Shown: one piece after another, positions 6,200 to 11,901 of the stretch | How positions within the stretch are numbered: the first letter of the stretch is position 1 | Layout: the number at the start of each line of letters is the position of its first letter | The notes under the pieces: model-generated | What the model saw: the letters and a program-made list of their open reading frames with translations, nothing else | Told to the model about the DNA's origin: nothing | The model's database searches: none | NCBI GenBank assembly: GCA_964560765.1 | Contig: CAZLMG010000060.1 | Coordinates: forward strand, 1-11,901 | Direction of reading: 5' to 3' | Source of the DNA: CAZLMG01 sp964560765 | Lineage (GTDB): Bacteria; Bdellovibrionota_B; Oligoflexia; Oligoflexales; CAZLMG01 | Length of the DNA stretch: 11,901 nucleotides | Position numbers and translations under genes: made by a program

Positions 6200-7114
6200 T
6201 TAACTCGGTGCCAAAGCCGCTAACTCGGAGCGAATGATTCGGCGCGCACGAGTGTAGAAGCACCCCCTTGAACGCACCAGCGATACCTTACCATGCGCGG
6301 CTCCCACCAGTTTGGTAATGTCTAGTTGTTTTACGGTACGACAGCTCGCGCCCACCAGGCCCATGGCGCGTCGACTCGTTGACAACAAGTAAATGGTCGA
6401 CAGGACGAGGTCGCGGCGCGAGTACCAGATGCGCATTTGCTGATTATTGCCTTTGTACATCTCGGCAAGTCCCGGAAATGCTCCTGAGTCGGTAAACGCA
6501 TCGTGCGGCAATGCGGGCTGCATGGCCAACCAGTTTCCTGGAGCTTGAGTGATCTCCAGCTCGCGACGCGCGACTTCCAGCGCCCGCGCCCAAACATACC
6601 CACCCATGGAGTGGGTGATGATGGTGGGGTGAATGCACGAGCTTTGCCATGCCTGCAGCAGCGGGCTCATCGCCGCCGCCGCCACATCCGCGCGGCCAAG
6701 GAGGTCGCGAAAGTGATGCGGCATTCGCAGGAGTAGTGCTAGAGCGACGGGGGTGAGTCCGAACTTTTCACGCATACGGCCCAGCCATCCGGGAAGTGAC
6801 CGCGGTATTGCCAGCGACGGCCAATGTATGAAATAAACGCCGCACTGGCTCTGAACCCGGGCGCGCAACTCGGGAGAAACCCGCAACATGGGGGCTATAA
6901 GGTCGCGAAGTACCTCGTCGGGGCTCGCATACTCAATGCCGTGAATGAATAGTATGGGGCGTTGGCTGCTGTTAAGCGAGTCGTGCGCACTGCATTCGCT
7001 GTAGTGCAGCCCCTCGCTCGTTTTCTTTTCTGCGAAGTATTGCACGCGAAAGACTCTGACGTGCGAAGCATCCACCCCGAGGTCGTTTTGTAGTTTTGAT
7101 TTTGGTGTGTACAT
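6200..7114 (-). CDS. Alpha/beta-hydrolase fold protein (lipase/esterase-like)
   Basis: A 304-residue protein with the hallmarks of an alpha/beta hydrolase. The oxyanion strand is PILFIHGIE (about 53-61), and the nucleophile elbow THSMGG puts Ser at about 169. The acid is probably Asp in WYSRRDLVLS (about 235), and the base His lies in GAAHGK (about 274). The order and spacing fit a Ser-Asp-His triad. No signal peptide is evident, so it is probably cytoplasmic. The substrate is unknown; lipid or ester hydrolysis is the default guess. I prefer ATG 7114; GTG 7135 in the same frame adds seven residues, and neither has a strong ribosome binding site. Its stop codon directly abuts the stop of the convergent gene to the left, with no base between. 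It diverges from the gene at 7230 across an operator-like palindrome. Confidence 0.72.
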   Translation of the reverse strand: MYTPKSKLQNDLGVDASHVRVFRVQYFAEKKTSEGLHYSECSAHDSLNSSQRPILFIHGIEYASPDEVLRDLIAPMLRVSPELRARVQSQCGVYFIHWPSLAIPRSLPGWLGRMREKFGLTPVALALLLRMPHHFRDLLGRADVAAAAMSPLLQAWQSSCIHPTIITHSMGGYVWARALEVARRELEITQAPGNWLAMQPALPHDAFTDSGAFPGLAEMYKGNNQQMRIWYSRRDLVLSTIYLLSTSRRAMGLVGASCRTVKQLDITKLVGAAHGKVSLVRSRGCFYTRARRIIRSELAALAPS

Positions 7115-7175
7115 GCTGAATGCAATCCATTGCACTGTGAGATGCTATGAGTCTCGGGTCTCTATGTGAATGTTT

Positions 7176-7194
7176 GATTAACCTCAGGTTAATC
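7176..7194. promoter_or_regulatory. Perfect 19-nt palindrome between divergent genes
   Basis: GATTAACCTCAGGTTAATC is a 9-bp perfect inverted repeat around one central base. It sits in the short region between the leftward hydrolase gene and the rightward gene at 7230. An 8-bp palindrome GTTTAAAC (7195-7202) follows at once. Its size and symmetry suit a dimeric helix-turn-helix repressor or activator. It is not followed by a T run and is too short-looped for a terminator. I cannot name the regulator. Confidence 0.45.
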
Positions 7195-7229
7195 GTTTAA
7201 ACTGGGAGAAAATGCTGGAGTGAGTCTTA

Positions 7230-8015
7230 GTGCGTATTCAACTAATTTGTGGGGTAACTCTGGCCGTTACGGTGAGTTGTAATTCGTGGGCACCACATCG
7301 CTTGGCCCAAGAGCCTGCTGCGGATGATCCGCCTCAGTCGATCAGCGACGCAAACCAGCTCAACAGGTTGTCTGACACAGAGGCTTTTTGGCATGGCACC
7401 GTCCACTTTGCAACGGCGCAAAAGATTCCAACTTATTTGCTCGACTGGAACTTGAAGAATGGGACTCGGGTGGTATCGACCGACTCATCCGGTGCATCTT
7501 ATCATTCATTTTCTCGGACCATCCGTATTCCGCGTCTGAACTATAATCCAGCCGTACGAGCGGGACATGGCGAGTCTGTATTCAGGGCCGATCTGCAACC
7601 GGTTGACCTTGTTATCAACGAAGCCTTTCATGCCTGGTTTCATTTGGCTGCGAAGCGCGATCCGGCGTGCAAGCCATTCATGAGGCTAGTTGCAGAACAA
7701 GAGCAATTTGATTACGGGCGCCGTCCCTGGGAGCTGAATTTACCGTCGCTGGAAGAGTTGGTAGAAGAGGCCCTCAGCGAGATGATTTCATCGCTGAGCG
7801 GTCATATCTCGGGAAAAGCGCTTCGCGGAGCTGCGATTTCCATTCCCACCTATGAGGAAGCCATAAAGATCGGCATTTCCCTGACACCTGAGCACAATGG
7901 GCCCGGCGAACGCTTTCACCAACCTGAACGTCTAGCAAAAGCCGCCAACCAGCGAATTAGCCAAGGCCTTTATGACGTCGCGTCGACCGTGTTTGAGAGC
8001 GGTTGCAGAACTTGA
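7230..8015 (+). CDS. Exported protein of unknown function with degenerate zincin-like motif
   Basis: A 261-residue protein I do not recognise. The GTG start follows GGAG (7217-7220) by 9 nt. The first 17 residues form a signal peptide (MR, then a hydrophobic run) ending in VTVSC. This could be a lipobox with Cys17, although the -3 residue Thr is unusual; otherwise it is a type I signal. In the mature part, LVINEAFHAWFHL (about 127-139) resembles a zinc-peptidase helix with HEXXH changed to NEXXH. An acidic helix SLEELVEEALSEMIS follows where a gluzincin third ligand would lie. The middle (YHSFSRTIRIPRLNYNP) is strand-rich. It could be an inactive or atypical periplasmic peptidase-fold protein. 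It diverges from the hydrolase gene and may share control with it. Confidence 0.75.
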   Translation: MRIQLICGVTLAVTVSCNSWAPHRLAQEPAADDPPQSISDANQLNRLSDTEAFWHGTVHFATAQKIPTYLLDWNLKNGTRVVSTDSSGASYHSFSRTIRIPRLNYNPAVRAGHGESVFRADLQPVDLVINEAFHAWFHLAAKRDPACKPFMRLVAEQEQFDYGRRPWELNLPSLEELVEEALSEMISSLSGHISGKALRGAAISIPTYEEAIKIGISLTPEHNGPGERFHQPERLAKAANQRISQGLYDVASTVFESGCRT

Positions 8016-8079
8016 CGGTAGTCACGGCAACGATATTCCCAATTTACCGGAACGAATCCGAAAATTCTAAGCATGACCC

Positions 8080-8085
8080 TATAAT
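8080..8085 (+). promoter_or_regulatory. Possible -10 element of the lipoprotein gene
   Basis: A perfect TATAAT stands 66 nt before the ATG of the lipoprotein gene. The -35 region at the right spacing (about 8057-8062, TCCGAA) is poor, so the promoter may need an activator or may be a chance match. Confidence 0.4.
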
Positions 8086-8095
8086 CGCTAAAGAT

Positions 8096-8148
8096 ATGAG
8101 CGCTAGAGCCGATACTCCCGGAGGACGTTCTTCCTAGACCCGAGGGAG
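8096..8148 (+). other. Leader with mini-ORF and RBS-sequestering hairpin
   Basis: ATG 8096 opens a 13-codon frame ending at TAG 8135-8137. It lies only a few bases after the start expected from the TATAAT at 8080. Inside it, GGAGGA (8120-8125) pairs with TCTTCC (8129-8134) across a 3-nt loop. CTCCC (8115-8119) can pair with GGGAG (8144-8148), which is the ribosome binding region of the lipoprotein gene. A ribosome on the mini-ORF would open this structure. The pairing is seen; a regulatory role is conjecture. Confidence 0.3.
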
Positions 8149-8151
8149 CCC

Positions 8152-8601
8152 ATGAGAGCGCAAATGCATAGAGGCCAAGCGAGTATCAAGCACCTACTCG
8201 TTGCTTCGGCGACCACACTGTTTCTTGTTGGCTGCGGATTGTCGGACCCTACCTATGTCGACTACGCCGAAGGCGGTGACGCGACCTCTGGCGACCTGAC
8301 AGAGTGCCAGAAGGCAGCGCTCACGGCCTTCGAGACCAATATTCAGCCCGTGATCGTTGCCACCTGCTCACCAGCGGGATCGTGCCATAGCACTCAGCCA
8401 GTAGCCAGCAAGTCACTATCCAGAAACGATGCGTCCACCAGCAAGTCAGCCCTCCTGACATACACGGGAACGGATAGCACGCGGCTCTACAACAAGATTG
8501 CCCAAGAGAGCGGCCAAACCCATGGTGGAGGCGGACTGGGAAGCACTCTCCCCAAAGCCACGATAGACCTTTGGATGACGAAAGAGGCCGAGTGCCGATA
8601 G
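8152..8601 (+). CDS. Small lipoprotein with haem-c-like CX5CH motif
   Basis: A 149-residue lipoprotein. An N region with Arg/Lys/His leads to a hydrophobic core and the lipobox LFLVGC, giving lipidated Cys28 after signal peptidase II. Gly at +2 would not signal inner-membrane retention. The mature part has FETNIQPVIVATC...CH, which resembles the start of planctomycete/myxobacterial-type cytochrome c (PSCyt1-like) domains. The cysteines are C72 and C78 with H79, spaced CX5CH instead of CX2CH. The end DLWMTKEAEC recalls the closing W-I-x-x-G-A helix of that family, with Met142 as a possible axial ligand. C52 and C148 could form a disulfide. It may be a cell-envelope electron carrier or a relative that has lost haem. 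GAGGGAG at 8142-8148 is the ribosome binding site; ATG 8164 is a less likely start. Confidence 0.78.
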   Translation: MRAQMHRGQASIKHLLVASATTLFLVGCGLSDPTYVDYAEGGDATSGDLTECQKAALTAFETNIQPVIVATCSPAGSCHSTQPVASKSLSRNDASTSKSALLTYTGTDSTRLYNKIAQESGQTHGGGGLGSTLPKATIDLWMTKEAECR

Positions 8602-8631
8602 TCCCAGTCGGCCCCAACGCTCGGACCTTTT
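8588..8631 (+). terminator. Possible terminator of the lipoprotein gene
   Basis: The stem has two segments: CCGAG (8588-8592) with CTCGG (8620-8624), and GCCGA (8594-8598) with TCGGC (8608-8612). ACCTTTT follows. The hairpin begins in the last codons of the gene. The inner unpaired bases and short T run make it a modest candidate. Confidence 0.35.
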
Positions 8632-8654
8632 AACAACCCCCGAAAGATTCAGGC

Positions 8655-8683
8655 TTTTCCTGGACGCCGTTCTTCGCTATAAC
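8655..8683 (+). promoter_or_regulatory. Possible promoter of the topoisomerase VI operon
   Basis: TATAAC (8678-8683, 5 of 6) lies 17 nt after TTTTCC (8655-8660, 3 of 6). It is 51 nt before the GTG of the B subunit. The -35 is weak, so the call is tentative. Confidence 0.3.
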
Positions 8684-8734
8684 TATCGCCAGCAGGTCCA
8701 AAGTCAAAAACCACCCCCAGACGGGCTATACAAG

Positions 8735-10666
8735 GTGACCAACCGAGCGGTGACTGAAGCGGATATTGCCAAATCGCGGAAGAAGAGTGTTACCAGCAGC
8801 AGTACGGCGGAGTATTTCGCCAAAAACCTGCAGCAGGTTGGGTTTTCATCGCCGACCAAGGCCGTTTTGACGACTCTGAAGGAGGCCGTTGACAACTCCC
8901 TGGATGCCTGTGAGGACCACGAGATCCTCCCCGACATACGCGTCGAAATCGAGCGGCTGGGTGCCGGATCGCTGAAAAACACCGACAAACTGCGACTGCG
9001 CGTCGAAGACAACGGTCCAGGAATCGATATCGCCGACATCCCGCGGGTGTTTGGCGAGTACCTTGCTTCTTCAAAGTTTGGCCGAGGGCGATGCTCACGC
9101 GGACAACAAGGTATCGGTATCTCTGCCGCAACCACTTGGGCGCTACAGACTACTGCCAACGGCGTGCGCGTTATTTCTAAGCGTAAGGGTCAAAAGAAGG
9201 CTAATCGCTGCGTCGTCGGCATTGATTTCAAGAACAACAAAGGTCTGTTCATTGAAAAAGATACGATCGACTGGGATCCACCGCACGGCACCAGTGTTGA
9301 GTTTATTTTTGACGGCCGCGTGCAGCTAAATGGCGAAGCCGGCATCATCAATTACATCAAAGGTAATGTGCTGGTGAATCCGCACATGACCATTACCTAC
9401 AAATTGCTAGACCAGCCGGAAGAAACGGTAAAGCGTGTGAGCACCGAATTGGTGCACATTCCAGAAGCGACGTCGCCGCACCCACACACCATGAAGCTGG
9501 GCGAGTTCATGTCGCACGGCAAGCTTTTTGGCAAACAAAAGGTTGGGACATTCCTTAAAACTGGCTTTTCGCGAATCACCGATCAGGTTCTCCAGTCATT
9601 AGTCGGAAAAGAGGGAATTTCCAAAAACTTCTTTGAGAAAGCCTGCTCGTCGCTAAGCCAAGATGACTTCAGCAAACTCTTTGTCGCTATTCAGAACGCC
9701 GAGTTGCGCGCCCCGTCTACCAATACAGTCATTTCCATCGGAGAAGACGGACTGGGCAAGAGTATCCGCCGTTTGGGCGACATCGACTTCTTTTCAGTCC
9801 TGTCGCGGCGGCCAACCATTTGCGATTTTAAGCCGGTGCAAGTGGAAGTGGCGATCGCGCGACTGCTGGTCAGCGGCGTCGACCAAGAAGAGCCCGTTCA
9901 GGTCTTGCGCTTTGCCAACCGCGTGCCTTTGCAGTTCGATAAGGCTGGCTGCGCCATTGCGAAAGCCATCAGCACGGTCAATTGGCGCGCCTATGGCCTA
10001 CGCCAACCGCGCGGCGGTATGCCACAAGGACCTTATATTATTGCGGTGTCTGTCGTTTCCCCGTTTATAAAATTCCGTAACGCCTCGAAAGAGACTATCG
10101 ACTCTTCAGACGAGCTAGTGGAAGAGCTCCGCCGCGCCCTGATGCAGGCCGGGCAGAAGCTATCGCGCTATCTGAAGCGCGAACACAAAGAAGCCGAACT
10201 GGAAACAAAGCGGCAATACATCGAGCAATTCGGCCCTATTTTGGTCGAGGGCTTGGTGCGCATCGTCGGCGCTAACGATGCTCGAAAGCGCAAAGCGGAA
10301 GAGGGTCTGATGAAGATCCTGGGCCGCGACGCAGACTCAACTGAAAAGGAACTGAAAGTAGCCAAGAAGCAGTTCCAGCACTCCATGGAGAACGACTCGG
10401 GCTTCAACTATGTGGGCGGAGAAAGCGAAGAGTCTAATTTAGACGACGACGAAGAACAGCTCGAAGCTGGCGTCTTCGATCCGAACAGTGATGACGATGA
10501 TTTCTCCGAAACTGGAGAAGTGAGCAAGGCCAAAGGCAAGGCCAAGAAGTCAAAGAAGACAAAAAAGGTGAAGGCCGTCGAATCGAAGAAGGCTGAGCCC
10601 AAGACAAAGACAAAGACAAAGACAAAGACAAAGTCGGGCGGCGCTAGCCGCACGAAGAAAAAGTAG
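8735..10666 (+). CDS. top6B: DNA topoisomerase VI subunit B (GHKL ATPase)
   Basis: A 643-residue ATPase subunit of a type IIB topoisomerase. Its ATP-driven dimerisation captures a second duplex for passage through the break made by subunit A. The GHKL fold shows the N box EAVDNSLDA (50-58), G1 box DNGPGI (92-97), and ATP lid plus G2 box in SRGQQGIGIS (121-130). A helix-two-turn-helix region (about 280-345) precedes the transducer domain. The transducer contains NWRAYGL, where the family's WKxY motif has Arg (418) for Lys. Beyond about residue 555 there is a long extension, first acidic (DDDEEQLE, DDDDF) and then very lysine-rich to the end. Archaeal subunits are about 100 residues shorter. 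The start is uncertain: GTG 8735 lacks a clear ribosome binding site, and GTG 8750 is possible. The A-subunit gene follows after 12 nt. Confidence 0.95.
   Translation: MTNRAVTEADIAKSRKKSVTSSSTAEYFAKNLQQVGFSSPTKAVLTTLKEAVDNSLDACEDHEILPDIRVEIERLGAGSLKNTDKLRLRVEDNGPGIDIADIPRVFGEYLASSKFGRGRCSRGQQGIGISAATTWALQTTANGVRVISKRKGQKKANRCVVGIDFKNNKGLFIEKDTIDWDPPHGTSVEFIFDGRVQLNGEAGIINYIKGNVLVNPHMTITYKLLDQPEETVKRVSTELVHIPEATSPHPHTMKLGEFMSHGKLFGKQKVGTFLKTGFSRITDQVLQSLVGKEGISKNFFEKACSSLSQDDFSKLFVAIQNAELRAPSTNTVISIGEDGLGKSIRRLGDIDFFSVLSRRPTICDFKPVQVEVAIARLLVSGVDQEEPVQVLRFANRVPLQFDKAGCAIAKAISTVNWRAYGLRQPRGGMPQGPYIIAVSVVSPFIKFRNASKETIDSSDELVEELRRALMQAGQKLSRYLKREHKEAELETKRQYIEQFGPILVEGLVRIVGANDARKRKAEEGLMKILGRDADSTEKELKVAKKQFQHSMENDSGFNYVGGESEESNLDDDEEQLEAGVFDPNSDDDDFSETGEVSKAKGKAKKSKKTKKVKAVESKKAEPKTKTKTKTKTKSGGASRTKKK
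10601..10633 (+). repeat. Hexanucleotide tandem repeat in the Top6B tail
   Basis: AAGACA is repeated five times plus AAG, encoding alternating Lys-Thr near the C terminus of subunit B. The unit is six bases, so gain or loss of copies keeps the frame and changes only the length of the basic tail. Repeats of this kind vary by replication slippage. Confidence 0.9.
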
Positions 10667-10678
10667 GGGTTGTCACTC

Positions 10679-11833
10679 ATGGCAAGGCTGGGATCAAAAA
10701 AAGAAAACATTCCACAACTGAGCATAGACCTCTGCAACACCATGCTCACGGATCTCGAAAGGGCGAAGCGACCAGTGCTTTCGGCCATTAAATGCGCACT
10801 CGATAACTGCTTTTACAATCCGAAAGTCGGTTACCTGACTCCTGGCAAGAAAAAGATCAATACGGAGCTCAATGTTGGCTCGGTAAAGAAGATGTCGCGC
10901 GGTATCTTTATGCTAGAAATTCTGCTGCGCAACTTACGCACCGGCGGCGTCAACACCAAGCGCGAGTTGTACTACATCAGTAAGGGGCAGGTGAAGCATC
11001 ACCCGGGCCTAAAGCCCCTGGATTTTGGCGACCAGGATGAGTCAGATTCCACCATCGACTTTATCTGCGAGTTGCTTGAATGCTATCGCGAAGAAATGAA
11101 TTGCTACGCCAACGATCGGGGTGGACAGACATTTTCCCAGCAGCTGATCGTCGAAGAAACCATGCCCGATGGTTCGATCGCCACTGTGGATTTGTCCAAG
11201 CTCGGCACATCGCCGTTTCAGCCAAAAAATCGGCCGCAGAACCTACAATTGCGCGCCAGTAAGAAGATCGACTTTTGTTTAATCATCGAATCGGAAGGTA
11301 CCGCCAACACACTGGTAGCCAATGGCTTCACTCGCCGACACAACTGCATTGTGGTCGGCGCCCAGGGCGTACCATCGAACGCCGTTCGCGGCTGGGTGAA
11401 ACGAATCCAAGATCAGCTGCATGTCCCCATCTACTTTTTCGGCGATTTGGACGCCTACACTGTGCAAAACATTTACCGTACATTGAAGGCGGGATCGGCT
11501 GCATCGCTCATCCGCAACAGCGATTATTCGGCACCGGATGTCCGCTTCTTGGGAGTGCTGCCGGAAGATATTGAGAAGTATGATCTGCCGGATTATCCCG
11601 TTCGCGAGTCCGACGCAAAAGATGCGCGCGCCTTGAAGAAAGCGCGTGACGCCCTAGAAAATGATCCATTTTTCCGAGATAAAAAGAATAAAGGCGTAGC
11701 CGACATTTTGCGCTGGTTGCTGAAGTCAAAACGACGTTGCGAGCAGCAGGCGTTCTTCTCGGTGGACCCAGAAGACATCACGATGCCAGAAAAGATCATC
11801 GTCGAAAAAATTAAGTCGGGAAGCTATCTCTAG
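10679..11833 (+). CDS. top6A: DNA topoisomerase VI subunit A (Spo11-like)
   Basis: The 384-residue DNA-cleaving subunit, homologous to Spo11. The winged-helix CAP domain carries TKRELYY (93-99); by comparison with Spo11 the second tyrosine (Tyr99) is the one that joins the DNA 5' end. The Toprim domain has its metal-binding acids in IIESEG (Glu204) and GDLDAYT (Asp256, Asp258). It is followed by the family phrases IYRTLKAGS and FLGVLPEDIEKYDLP. Usual family forms are EKDA and DxDPYG, so both loops are altered while the acids remain. ATG 10679 has AGGGG about 9 nt upstream, overlapping the subunit B stop. TTG 10670 is the only upstream alternative and adds three residues. Together with subunit B it makes a complete A2B2 enzyme for relaxing and decatenating DNA. 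Confidence 0.93.
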   Translation: MARLGSKKENIPQLSIDLCNTMLTDLERAKRPVLSAIKCALDNCFYNPKVGYLTPGKKKINTELNVGSVKKMSRGIFMLEILLRNLRTGGVNTKRELYYISKGQVKHHPGLKPLDFGDQDESDSTIDFICELLECYREEMNCYANDRGGQTFSQQLIVEETMPDGSIATVDLSKLGTSPFQPKNRPQNLQLRASKKIDFCLIIESEGTANTLVANGFTRRHNCIVVGAQGVPSNAVRGWVKRIQDQLHVPIYFFGDLDAYTVQNIYRTLKAGSAASLIRNSDYSAPDVRFLGVLPEDIEKYDLPDYPVRESDAKDARALKKARDALENDPFFRDKKNKGVADILRWLLKSKRRCEQQAFFSVDPEDITMPEKIIVEKIKSGSYL

Positions 11834-11901
11834 GGCCTGTCCCTCCTTTGGCTAATTCGCAGTAGTCAGCTAAAATGCGTTCGATATTAGTTGATTAGCT
11901 G

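Noticed and set aside
6201..6228. Direct repeat TAACTCGG (6201-6208 and 6221-6228)
   Set aside because: Eight bases, inside coding sequence, with no mobile-element features nearby.
10408..10788. Long minus-strand open frame opposite the Top6B tail and Top6A start
   Set aside because: Low-complexity Phe/Ser/Val-rich translation is the shadow of the Lys/Asp-rich tail; it also crosses two well-supported genes.
11834..11901. Imperfect inverted repeat TCAGCTAA...TTAGTTGA after top6A as a terminator
   Set aside because: The arms are AT-rich with a 13-nt loop, there is no T run, and the window ends before anything can be confirmed.

Overview
The window looks like chromosomal DNA of a Gram-negative, predatory or gliding-type lineage, most plausibly Bdellovibrionota or a relative of the old Deltaproteobacteria. 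This rests on an MglA-type small GTPase with no MglB beside it, two likely exported or lipoprotein genes, one of them haem-c-like, and a bacterial topoisomerase VI operon. Myxococcota remain possible. The assignment is an inference from gene content. I see no insertion sequence, prophage or CRISPR array, and coding is dense on both strands.

Left part (1-3014). A Fur-box-like promoter at the edge points leftward, out of the window. Next come a rho-independent terminator, a leftward tRNA-Pro(UGG) and that tRNA's own sigma70-type promoter. A rightward MnmC2-like SAM methyltransferase gene (271-1080) then runs head-on into a leftward ABC exporter operon of ATPase plus ABC-2 permease (3014 to 1052). 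The two convergent coding regions overlap by 29 bp.

Middle (3131-6199). A small SRP RNA closed by a perfect 23-bp terminal stem ends 20 nt before the TTG start of dnaX. dnaX is followed directly by mglA and by a 146-residue unrecognised protein, all on the + strand. The MglA homologue keeps its nucleotide-binding motifs. It has lost the positions that correspond to the catalytic Arg53 and Gln82 of Myxococcus MglA.

Right part (6200-11901). A leftward alpha/beta-hydrolase gene and a rightward gene for an exported protein with a degenerate zincin-like NEAFH motif diverge from a shared region that carries a perfect 19-nt operator-like palindrome. A small lipoprotein with a CX5CH haem-c-like motif follows. 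Its leader has a perfect TATAAT, a possible 13-codon mini-ORF and a hairpin that could hide the ribosome binding site. The window closes with a two-gene operon for DNA topoisomerase VI: the B subunit (GHKL ATPase with a long acidic then lysine-rich tail) and the A subunit (Spo11-like, with catalytic Tyr and Toprim).

The strongest candidates for new biology are the hydrolysis-motif-less MglA with its orphan partner gene, and the tailed bacterial topoisomerase VI with altered Toprim and WKxY motifs.
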